64,000 nucleotides of DNA from an uncultured Methanomicrobiales archaeon (lineage in GTDB: Archaea > Halobacteriota > Methanomicrobia > Methanomicrobiales > Methanospirillaceae): contig CAILCG010000019.1 in NCBI GenBank assembly GCA_903832665.1, positions 96,770 to 160,769 on the forward strand, given 5' to 3'. The position numbers and the translations under genes were made by a program. The stretch's first letter is position 1. Each line of letters opens with the position of its first letter. Below the pieces are notes generated by a model that ran no database searches, was not told the origin of the DNA, and worked only from the letters and a program-made list of their open reading frames with translations. Positions 32,369 to 41,801 of the stretch are shown piece by piece.

Positions 32369-33492
32369 CCTTTTTCTGCTGGGAGTCGATGTATGCGGAA
32401 CGGGTTGGCGGGCTTGCGAATGCCGCAACAAATCTTGCAGAGACACTGGTGAAACAACAGCATGAAGTACATTTTTTTACCCGGGGTACCATGCCCGACC
32501 AGACGGTAAACGGGGTCCATTATCATTATTGTGTTCCCACCGGGAAAAATATTGTAGATTATTGCAATGCCATGAGTACAGCAATGGTAAACCAGTTTAA
32601 AAAATTTGATTCCCCGCATAAATTCGATTATCTTCATTTCCATGACTGGCATGTGGTCCAGGCCCTGCATCACCTCCAGGATCGCAATACGATCCTCACA
32701 TATCATTCCACCGAGTATGGACGAAATGGAAACCAGAACGGGGACTGGTGGGAGTTTAAGGAGATCACCGGAAAAGAGTGGTACGGGGGGTTCATTGCAA
32801 AAAGGGTGACTGCAGTATCGGTAACCCTGAAAAACGAAGTGATGCAGTTATACAATGTTCCATCTGACAAATGTGATGTTATTCCCAATGGGGTCGTCCC
32901 CCGTGAATACCGGACAAATATCGACCCGGGGGAAGTGAAAAAAGCATATGGTATCCATCCCTACGCCCCGCTTGTCCTGTTTATTGGCAGGCTCGTGTAC
33001 CAGAAAGGGCCGGATCTGTTCATTGAAGCGATTCGTACTGTCTGCCGGACCCACTGGGATGCAAAGGTGATAGTGGCCGGCGATGGGGGAATGCGCCAGT
33101 TGCTCCAGGAACAGGCAAGGGATCTCCCGGTCCAGTTTGTTGGTTACATACCCGATTCAGAGTATATCCGCCTGCTGAATGCTGCTGATATTGTGGTCAT
33201 TCCCAGTCGCAACGAGCCGTTCGGCCTGGTCCTTCTCGAAGCATGGAGTGCCGAGAAATGTGTTGTTGCCTGCAATGTCGGGGGATTATCGGAAAATATC
33301 GACGCCTATGTAAATGGGCTGAAAGTAGAGGTGAACCCGGAATCCATTGCCGGGGGTATCAACACCATGATTGAGGAACCCTGGAATGTAGGGGCTCTGG
33401 GGATGTGGGGGAGAAGAAAGGTGGACCGGGTCTTTCTCTGGGGTCCCATTGTAAAAGGACTGACAGATACGTACGCCCGAACCACGTCGTAG
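32350..33492 (+). CDS. glycogen/starch synthase-like glycosyltransferase (GT4/GT5 type)
   Basis: ESMYAERVGGLANAATNLAETLVKQQHEVHFFTRG; VLFIGRLVYQKGPDLFIEAI; VVIPSRNEPFGLVLLEAWS. Confidence 0.88.
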   Translation: MESLKIAFFCWESMYAERVGGLANAATNLAETLVKQQHEVHFFTRGTMPDQTVNGVHYHYCVPTGKNIVDYCNAMSTAMVNQFKKFDSPHKFDYLHFHDWHVVQALHHLQDRNTILTYHSTEYGRNGNQNGDWWEFKEITGKEWYGGFIAKRVTAVSVTLKNEVMQLYNVPSDKCDVIPNGVVPREYRTNIDPGEVKKAYGIHPYAPLVLFIGRLVYQKGPDLFIEAIRTVCRTHWDAKVIVAGDGGMRQLLQEQARDLPVQFVGYIPDSEYIRLLNAADIVVIPSRNEPFGLVLLEAWSAEKCVVACNVGGLSENIDAYVNGLKVEVNPESIAGGINTMIEEPWNVGALGMWGRRKVDRVFLWGPIVKGLTDTYARTTS

Positions 33493-33705
33493 ATAATCTC
33501 TTATATCAAGCCCTTTTTAAACCAAGAGAGGGAAGCGCTCCTATGCAAAGCAGAAAACTGAATTGATGTAACGCTAGATCCCGGCTACTTGCGTTACGAT
33601 TTTTTTTGGTTTTTATAAGAAGTCAGGTTGGGAACGAATGAGAGAGGAAAATATGATAAATATCCGGATGCTTTTTACGTGATACATTACCAAGAGGAAT
33701 TACGC

Positions 33706-34713
33706 ATGTACCATCCGAACTTTAAGGATACCATTGCAGTTTCGCCCTATATCTTTACCATTGGCGTTGCCGGGGACAGTGGTTCGGGAAAGACAACTTT
33801 CACTCAGGGGATACGAAGTATATTTGGCGAGGATCTCGTTTCAACTATCACGCTTGACGATTATCACAGCCTGGACCGAGAAGGACGCAGGGAACAGGGC
33901 CTCACGGCGTTAAATCCCAAGGCAAACCGGATTGAACAACTGGAGCGGGATCTCATCCTGCTGAAAAGGGGGGTGCCGGTAGAAAAACCCTCGTACAATC
34001 ACGCCACTGGCACATTTAATCCACCGGCGATATTTTCCCCAAAAAAGATCCTGATACTTGAAGGGCTCCACACTCTTTTCACCCCCACTCTGCGAAAATA
34101 TCTGGATTTTACGCTCTTTGTTGACCCGGCAAAGCAGGTGAAGTACGACTGGAAGATCCACCGGGATGTTGACCAGCGGGGATATTCACGCGATGCGGTT
34201 TTACAAGAGATCGCAGAGCGTGAACCGGAGTATGAACGCTACATCTCTCCCCAGAAGGAATATGCCGATGCTGTTATTGGTATCGATTATTCCCGGTACG
34301 GTCAAACGCTGGGTATCGAGAGAAATGTGTATAAAGTCATTCTTTCCCAGAGCCGGATGAAGCAGAGTATTGAAAATATCGATCTCTCTCTGGACCTCTA
34401 CTCGATTCTCTCGTTATCGGAGCGTAATTTCTCCCTGGAATTTGTTACCAGCCGGCAGGGTGACCAGAAGATGGGTGGGCTGATCATAGACGGGGAACTG
34501 AGCGAACACGTGGTGAAAAAGCTTGAGCACAGTATCGAAGAGCAGACACGTGTTCATCCCATTTCCATCTTCAAGCACCGGAACTATGTAACCGCCGGGG
34601 ATCTGGTCCAGCTGATTCTCTGCTGGCGCATCATTCATAGACGGATATTCATGGAAACGGCCGGTACTGCCGACCATAATAATTACCGCATACAAAAAGA
34701 CCATAACCTGTGA
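33706..34713 (+). CDS. prk: phosphoribulokinase (archaeal PRK-like / uridine-kinase superfamily)
   Basis: IGVAGDSGSGKTTFTQGI; TLDDYHSLDREGRREQGLTALNPKANRIEQLERDL; ILEGLHTLFTPTLRKYLDFTLFVDPAKQVKYDWKIHRDVDQRGYS. Confidence 0.85.
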   Translation: MYHPNFKDTIAVSPYIFTIGVAGDSGSGKTTFTQGIRSIFGEDLVSTITLDDYHSLDREGRREQGLTALNPKANRIEQLERDLILLKRGVPVEKPSYNHATGTFNPPAIFSPKKILILEGLHTLFTPTLRKYLDFTLFVDPAKQVKYDWKIHRDVDQRGYSRDAVLQEIAEREPEYERYISPQKEYADAVIGIDYSRYGQTLGIERNVYKVILSQSRMKQSIENIDLSLDLYSILSLSERNFSLEFVTSRQGDQKMGGLIIDGELSEHVVKKLEHSIEEQTRVHPISIFKHRNYVTAGDLVQLILCWRIIHRRIFMETAGTADHNNYRIQKDHNL

Positions 34714-34840
34714 ATGTGAAGGAAGAGTAGGAGTGAGCAATGAAAGCAGGGGAATTCATTCATCTTGCAAGAGGTATGCCGGTCGGGCATCATCCCACCA
34801 GAATGGTTCAGGAATCCCTGAATTCAGGAATCGTCAGATT

Positions 34841-35881
34841 ATGAAAACAATCGGAGTCCTGACGGGAGGTGGTGACTGTCCCGGGCTCAATGCGGTGATC
34901 CGGGCCGTAGAGAGAGCGGGGATCAAATATGATTTTGCGACCCTGGGTATCCGCAACGGGTGGCAGGGTCTTATTGACGGCGATGTTGAACCCCTCACCG
35001 ATTTCTCTGTCTCCGGAATCCTGCCCCTGGGAGGAACGATCCTCGGGACCTCCAGGACCGATCCGCTGAAAAATACAACGGATTTCCAGAAGATCAAAGC
35101 CAATCTTAAAAAATACGGGATTCATGCGCTGGTTGTCATCGGGGGAGACGGGACGCTGTCGGCAGCCAGGGATGTGGCAAAGGAAGGAATTTCCATTGTA
35201 GGAATCCCCAAAACGATCGATAATGACATCTCGGGTACCGATATGACATTCGGCTTCGACACTGCGGTTGCCACCGTTACCGAAGCGATCGATCGTCTCC
35301 ATACCACTGCTGAATCCCATCACCGGATCATTGTCGTTGAAGTGATGGGAAGAAATGTCGGTTGGATTGCGGTCATGGCAGGTATCGCAGGAGGAGCCGA
35401 CGAGATCCTTATCCCCGAAGTTCACTTTACCATGGATGCGGTCTGTAAAAAATTGAAGGACCGGTACGATACGGGGAAAAAATTCTCCATTGTCGTGATT
35501 GCAGAAGGGGCTCATGAAAAAGATCTCGGTTTGTCGACCGTTCCGCTCAATGAACGGGATGAATGCGGGCATGAGAAGTTTGTGGGTGTAGGAAATATAT
35601 TGGGAAAGGAACTGGAACGGCGACTTGGCATCGAGACCCGGGTGACCATTCTCGGGCATGTCCAGCGGGGTGGTTCACCTACCGCGTATGACCGCATCCT
35701 TGCAACGCGGTTTGGTGTCGCGGGAGTCCAGCTCGTTCATGCCGGTGATTTCGGGAAGATGGTCGCACTCCAGGGAAACCGGATCACCAGCATTCCCCTG
35801 GAGACAGCAGTCAACCAGCTTAAAACCGTTGATGCTGATTTCTATGAACTGGCCATGACGGTGATCGGAGGACGGAGATGA
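34841..35881 (+). CDS. pfkA: 6-phosphofructokinase, PfkA family
   Basis: MKTIGVLTGGGDCPGLNAVIRAV; GGDGTLSAA; GIPKTIDNDISGTDMTFGFDTA; LGHVQRGGSPTAYDR. Confidence 0.92.
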   Translation: MKTIGVLTGGGDCPGLNAVIRAVERAGIKYDFATLGIRNGWQGLIDGDVEPLTDFSVSGILPLGGTILGTSRTDPLKNTTDFQKIKANLKKYGIHALVVIGGDGTLSAARDVAKEGISIVGIPKTIDNDISGTDMTFGFDTAVATVTEAIDRLHTTAESHHRIIVVEVMGRNVGWIAVMAGIAGGADEILIPEVHFTMDAVCKKLKDRYDTGKKFSIVVIAEGAHEKDLGLSTVPLNERDECGHEKFVGVGNILGKELERRLGIETRVTILGHVQRGGSPTAYDRILATRFGVAGVQLVHAGDFGKMVALQGNRITSIPLETAVNQLKTVDADFYELAMTVIGGRR

Positions 35882-36636
35882 ACAAAAAATTTGATCCTCA
35901 GGTCCCCCCATCTTCCAATCCCGTATTTTCCGTTTGCTGGAAAGGACCCCTGCCGGATCCTGCTGTCAGGACTGCTGAAGATCTCAGGAATGTTCTGGCA
36001 AATCCAGGGTGTGCCTGTACAGGTCCGGTCTATTATATGTACCGGGATGTGGCCCGAACCGATGAGGACCGGATCTGGCTCTCCTCCCAGGGGCTCCGGT
36101 TCGATATCACGGTCATCCCCCCGCGTGAACTCTGCGGAGAGTACAATAAAACAAAGGGGCATTATCACCCCGCTGATTCATCAGGTACCGGTTACCCTGA
36201 GATATATGAAGTCTTAGCAGGTGAGGCACATTATTTGATCCAGGATAAGAATTGCTCCGATGTTGTCATGATAGCTGCTTCTGCCGGGGATGTTGTTGTG
36301 GTACCCCCGGGATATGGCCACGTGACCATCAACCCAACCCGTTTTACCGTTCTCCAGATGGCAAACATTGTGTCTTCACGTTTTTCAAGTAACTATCTTG
36401 GCTATGAGGCAAAGAACGGCGCAGCGTTTTTTGAGTGGGTAAAAGAAGGATTTGTGAAAAACCCTGCCTATAAAAACCATGCTTCCCTCAGGCTCGTGAA
36501 GGCGCGACGACTTGCTGAGGTAAAGGATGCGATTCCTGACCCGCTCTACAATCTTATTGAAGACCGGGCTCCGGTCCTTGAGTTCCTGAATCATCCGGAA
36601 AAGTTCGAATCCTTATTCCGGGAACTCTACCCCTAG
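35878..36636 (+). CDS. pgiA: glucose-6-phosphate isomerase, archaeal cupin type
   Basis: NKTKGHYHPADSSGTGYPEIYEVLAGEAHYLIQ and VVPPGYGHVTINP cupin motifs; ATGA overlap with pfkA. Confidence 0.88.
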   Translation: MNKKFDPQVPPSSNPVFSVCWKGPLPDPAVRTAEDLRNVLANPGCACTGPVYYMYRDVARTDEDRIWLSSQGLRFDITVIPPRELCGEYNKTKGHYHPADSSGTGYPEIYEVLAGEAHYLIQDKNCSDVVMIAASAGDVVVVPPGYGHVTINPTRFTVLQMANIVSSRFSSNYLGYEAKNGAAFFEWVKEGFVKNPAYKNHASLRLVKARRLAEVKDAIPDPLYNLIEDRAPVLEFLNHPEKFESLFRELYP

Positions 36637-36713
36637 ATTTTTTTCAAATTTAAAAACGCGACGCTTTAAGAGAAAACCTTTCTAAAAAAAAACGGGACTG
36701 TGATATTTTTCCC

Positions 36714-38213
36714 TCAGGCTCTCCGGAAAATTCGTGTCTGGGCAGCCAGATTGCGGATCAGGGAAGGATCGATCTGGTCCTTTTCCATCTGCCATCTCCA
36801 GTTACCCTCATCAGTCCCCGGCCGGTTCATGCGGGAGATACCCCCAAGACTGAGAATATCCTGCATGGGAATGATTACCGTATCTGCGACCGACATCATG
36901 GCGAGCTGGATCAATTCCTTGGGCAATTGTTCTGGTTTCAGCTCCCGTCCGATATAGGAAAAAAGCCTCAGTTTTTCTTCCGGTGTGGCATCTGATTCAA
37001 GCCATCCCCGGGTTGTAGCATTGTCATGAGTATCGGTGTACAGGAAACAGTTTCGTTCCAGATTATGCGGGGCATGGGGACTGTTTGCAGGATCCTGGGT
37101 AAATGCAAAAAGAAGTACCCGCATTCCGGGAAGGTGAAACCTATCGATAAGAGCGGTTACATCCGGTGTAATGATGCCGAGATCTTCAGCAATCAGGGGA
37201 AGATCGGCCCTCCGGTTCTTCAGGACGGTCAATAATTTCTCTCCGGGGGCAGGGACCCATCGCCCGTTAATTGCATTTGGATCCCCAGCCGCAACCTCCC
37301 AGTAGGCAACAAATCCCCGGAAATGATCGACTCTGGGAACGTCAAATAAGTCCAGGTTATGCTCAATGCGATCGATCCACCACGAAAACCCCTCTTTTTC
37401 ATGTTCTTCCCAGCAATAAAGAGGATTTTTCCAGAGTTGGCCGGTCTTGCTAAAATAATCCGGAGGTACCCCTGCGATAACAGTGGGACGTAACTGCTTA
37501 TCCAACTGGAACAATCCCGGGTGTGTCCAGACATCAGCGCTGTGATAATTTACATAAATCGGGATATCTCCAATCAGGGCGATACCTTTTTTCCTCGCGT
37601 ACTTTTTCAGCATCTGCCACTGCCGGAAAAACAGATACTGGAGGAATTTTTCTTTCCCTATCATTATCTCGAGAGATTCCCGCATGGCATCCAGTGCTGC
37701 AGGTTCGCGATATTTTATCTCCTCCGGCCAATCGCTCCAGAGATCCCCGTTAAAACGCCGGTGCAATGCGGAAAAAAGTGCAAAATCCTCCAGCCAGCCG
37801 GTGTTGATCCTGCAGAACTCCAGATACTCCGGCAATCCCGTAATTTTTTTTTGGAATCGTTCGAATGCAAGCGTGAATACTGTCTCTTTGAATTCTATAA
37901 CTGCGGAAAAATCTGTCGTGCCGCAGGGAAAAGCCGGAATTTCTGTAATATCGGTTTTTTCGATAAAACCGTCATGTACCATACCATCAGGACTTATGAG
38001 ATTGGTATTGAACGCAAATGCCGAGGTGCTGAGGTACGGGGAATTATCAAATTCCGGACTGGTAGGATTCAGGGGAAGAATCTGCCAGTAACTCTGTTGT
38101 GCATTGGAAAGAAAATCTACAAACCTGTAGGCTGCAGGCCCTAAATCACCGATGCCATAGCCGGAAAAAAGAGAGGTGATGTGTAAAAGTATCCCGCTAC
38201 CTCTTTTTTTCAC
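36714..38213 (-). CDS. malQ: 4-alpha-glucanotransferase (GH77)
   Basis: KRGSGILLHITSLFSGYGIGDLGPAAYRFVDFL; RVDHFRGFVAYWEV; IAEDLGIITPDV; GMRVLLFAF; TDTHDNATTRGW. Confidence 0.93.
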   Translation of the reverse strand: MKKRGSGILLHITSLFSGYGIGDLGPAAYRFVDFLSNAQQSYWQILPLNPTSPEFDNSPYLSTSAFAFNTNLISPDGMVHDGFIEKTDITEIPAFPCGTTDFSAVIEFKETVFTLAFERFQKKITGLPEYLEFCRINTGWLEDFALFSALHRRFNGDLWSDWPEEIKYREPAALDAMRESLEIMIGKEKFLQYLFFRQWQMLKKYARKKGIALIGDIPIYVNYHSADVWTHPGLFQLDKQLRPTVIAGVPPDYFSKTGQLWKNPLYCWEEHEKEGFSWWIDRIEHNLDLFDVPRVDHFRGFVAYWEVAAGDPNAINGRWVPAPGEKLLTVLKNRRADLPLIAEDLGIITPDVTALIDRFHLPGMRVLLFAFTQDPANSPHAPHNLERNCFLYTDTHDNATTRGWLESDATPEEKLRLFSYIGRELKPEQLPKELIQLAMMSVADTVIIPMQDILSLGGISRMNRPGTDEGNWRWQMEKDQIDPSLIRNLAAQTRIFRRA

Positions 38214-38297
38214 ACAAAACCCCCTGCGTCTTTTCCGGTATTTGCGTGCATCCAGACGGGAATTGGTTTATTTCAGGATCTCCATGTCCAATAGAGT

Positions 38298-40802
38298 TCA
38301 AGAAAATTTCACTCCCAGGTATCCACCGAGCTGGTCAAACCGTACCATCCATTGTTTCGCAAGGGCATCTCCCGAGCGCGAGATCGTCTGTTTGGATGCA
38401 AATCTTTTCCGCCCTATGAGGAAGTAGCGATTCTGGGATTCCCACAGATTGTAATTCAGCGAGAGCGGTGACAATAACCGGAAAATTGTTGCGATCTTTT
38501 CCATCAGGACGAAATCATCCGGGTTTTCCAAAAGACGCTGCATAATTTTTGTTATTGCGATACTTGCCGTAAAATTGAGAGTTTCTGTATCCGGTACAAA
38601 CTTTCCCCCGGCCATCTCTTCGACAAGAACTTCCAGTCGTTGCGTGTCTAGATTGTCATCGGAAAGGACTTTCTTGAGATCCAGGTTGATAATATACCAG
38701 ACCGGATCCTCGAGTACTTTTGGCGGGGGGATCTGCATCTCCTTCATCGCGTGGAGGAGCGGATAGAACTGGTTATAGATATGCCGGAACGCGGATTCGA
38801 GGTCTATAAGGGTGGTATTAAGAATGGCGTACAAGACCTTTCGCTGACCGTCCCGGAACAGGTCCCAGAGCGAATAGAAACTCTTGCCATAGTGGTTTTC
38901 GAGGCTGAGGATCATCCGGGGTATATCACTTTTGGAAAATGCCTCCAGTAATTCCCCCCGCATGGCAAAATAAGCCTGTTCCTCGGAAAATTCAGCAGCT
39001 CCTCCCATAAAATTATGGTTTCCTATATGGAGGACCGCAAACATCAGGGTATTTTCTTCCCCTGTGATATCCGAGTACAAAAAGACTTTTCCGATGGCCA
39101 GTTTGAGTTCGCCACCTTCGGTCTTTGTGTAGGCTTCATTATTGAGAGTATAATTTTTAATCTTTATGGTTTCCGGAGAATCTTCAATCAGCGACGACAA
39201 GGCGTAGTGAAATCCTACCCGGGAGAGATCCACGACTGATGTCTGTACGAACGTCCGGTACACCTCTCCCCCATCCTCATATTCCGATACATTACTCGGA
39301 GCTTTTTTCAGTCTGTTGATAAATTCCGGTTCAGGATCAAATCCTGCAACTTCCCGCACAAGCTGTATGGCACGACATGCATACCGCAGGACCTGGACCG
39401 ATTCTATGCCGGAAATGTCGTCAAAGAACCATCCGCAGCTCGTGTACATGAGCATCCCGTTTCTCTGGATCTCGAGCAGTTTGAGCACTTCGATTTTGTC
39501 CTAAGCCAGCAGTGTCCGGGATGCATGTTTTGAGAAGAACGATTCAATGTTGTGGGGCGACCGGTCCATGATTACGTCGATATAATCATCCCGAGCCAGC
39601 CAGGGATCCGTTACAAACGAGCGCATCCGGTCATCATAGAGTGAAATGAGGATCTCCCGCAGCCAGTCCATTGCTTCCCGGAGGGGGGATCGCCATTTCT
39701 GTCGCGAGACGAGCGAGCAACTTTTAACCGAGATCGGTTCGCCCTTCAATCCGGGATGTGAGAATGGATTTGTCGGGTTCATCTGGATGATGGTACCAGG
39801 GGTGCAGCACCCGCAGTCTTCTCTCCAGCGTTCGATACCGTGAGGGCAACTCCAGGATGTATTTTCCAGGATCTCGACCTGGTGCGTGGGAGGATTATTG
39901 TCTAAGTATTCTCCATAGATCGTGATCCTCGCCAGATCTTTCGATTCGATCAGGTAGAGGGCGTACGCAAGTGCCATATCTCCAAACCGGTGGTGATGGC
40001 CGTATGTCTCGCCGTCGGAGGCAATGTTCAATAACCCGGACTGTTTCTGGAACTGGGAAAAATATCGTATCATCCGGTTGGCAAACACTTCACCATTTTC
40101 CAAAAGATTGCTAAAAGCGATCTCCTGCGAGATACCCTCATCATAAAAAAAGATCGCAATCGACATACCGGATGGCAACCGGCAAAGGTACGGCTCGGAA
40201 GTATCAATACTCCCCCGGCTCACATCGGTCCATTCTGCATCATTGACCAGTCTTATCCTTTTGGCTTGTTTTGAAGAAAGGATCGTAAACCTGATCTTCT
40301 GTTCTGCAAGGATGGATAACGCCTCGTTGTCAACTGCCGTTTCGGGCAGCCACATGCCTTCAGGCTCCCGCCCGAACCTGGATATAAAATCCTTGATTCC
40401 CCAGACAACCTGGGTACGTTTGTCCCTGCTGTTTGCAAGGGGCATAATGAGATGGTTGTACACCTGGGCAATGGCAGATCCGTGCCCGGAGAACCGTTTG
40501 ATACTCTCTTTATCCGCTTCAAGAACCGCCTGGTATACTTCCTTGTTGTTCTGCTCCAGCCATGTCAGAAGTGTGGGCCCGAAATTGAAACTGATCTTTG
40601 TATAGTTATTGACGATATCGATGATCTTTTTGTCCTTATCGAAAATGCGGGATGCCGCATTTGGTGCATAGCATTCGGCAGTAATGCGTTCATTCCAGTC
40701 GTGATATGGATAGGCAGAATCCTCAATCTCGACTTCCTCAAGCCAGGGGTTTTCGCGGGGAGGCTGGTAAAAATGACCGTGAATACAGACAAAACGACTC
40801 AT
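38298..40802 (-). pseudogene. GH57 family protein with DUF3536-like C-terminus, interrupted by in-frame TAG at 39501-39503
   Basis: ORFs 39501-40802 and 38298-39488 are in the same frame (HASRTLLA*DKIEVLKLLEIQRNGMLMYTSCGWFFDDISGIE). Confidence 0.88.
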
Positions 40803-41097
40803 GCATTCATTCCTTTTCCTGGCATTGTCCTGGGTTCAAACGCCGGTTCTTCGTCAATCACCCTTTCTCTCTTTACAGGATAAGAATCTTCCTGACCCGT
40901 TCCCTGCAGTAAGCATCTTCAGAAGTATCCAATCTCCCCTGAATCCTGAACTTTTCAGAATGAGATGGATTTGTGCAAAGATTTTTTTAACGGGAACTCG
41001 TACGATAATAATTTTTTCTGAAGTGCCCGGCAAAATCATAAAAAAATCTATAAAAAAAGCAGGAATCCTTGTTTTTGATTACCGGCCAGGGAAAAAC

Positions 41098-41286
41098 CTA
41101 GAGTTTTTCTACCGTGATTCGCACACGGTCACCGGCTTTAAGTATGTGCCCTTTTGGGATGTCAATGTTATACCACAATGCATTCGGGGTATCCTGAGTG
41201 GGATCCTGCGACATGAGGCAATCCTTGTGGTCATTGATATCGGCAACGAATTCTATCTCAGATTCGAACTCCAGAACTTTGGTCAT
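41098..41286 (-). CDS. small conserved-looking protein, unknown function
   Basis: 62 aa ORF ending with beta-rich ILKAGDRVRITVEKL. Confidence 0.55.
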   Translation of the reverse strand: MTKVLEFESEIEFVADINDHKDCLMSQDPTQDTPNALWYNIDIPKGHILKAGDRVRITVEKL

Positions 41287-41310
41287 GATAAAAATGTGAG
41301 ATGAATGGAC

Positions 41311-41577
41311 TTAGCACGCCCGGGGCGTGACCATCCATGTCGTACTGTTCGAATAGCTCCACCGTATGATGTCGAGTTCTTTGCAGTTGTCTGCAAGGAT
41401 CGCCATGTTGGTTCCTACCTCTTTTGGTGACAGACCGAGATCTTTGGCAATATACTTCGATTTGAAGTAGTGTTTGCCCAATGTTATACCCGAATTGAGG
41501 TACTGGACGATCTTGTGCTGGGTCTCATTATACGTATCACGTAACTTTTTGGTAGTTGACATGTCATGCCTCAGCAT
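41311..41577 (-). CDS. small helix-turn-helix-like protein
   Basis: TQHKIVQYLNSGITLGKHYFKSKYIAKDLGLSPKEVGTNMAILADN. Confidence 0.65.
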   Translation of the reverse strand: MLRHDMSTTKKLRDTYNETQHKIVQYLNSGITLGKHYFKSKYIAKDLGLSPKEVGTNMAILADNCKELDIIRWSYSNSTTWMVTPRAC

Positions 41578-41801
41578 TAGAAACTCATATAATCCAAGTG
41601 ATATATAAGGGTATCGGATTTTCGGGCGAAATATTAGGTCTCATTTTTCTCACTGGGAGGTAATTCAGACCCGAAAAAAAGATATCAGGTCCCCGCCAAT
41701 CCGATCTTTTAAAACAATTGTTTTCAGGTAATTTTAACCATTTACGGCGATATTTTTGTGAGGTGGACGAAAAAATCATCCTATATAATCGCAAAAAATT
41801 A

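Noticed and set aside
22360-39503. Genome-wide pyrrolysine decoding of TAG as explanation for the two ambers
   Set aside because: TAG appears to be the normal terminator of several genes in the window (1949, 32368, 33492, 36636) and a TAA interruption also exists in the MCP; retained only as a check, not a claim.
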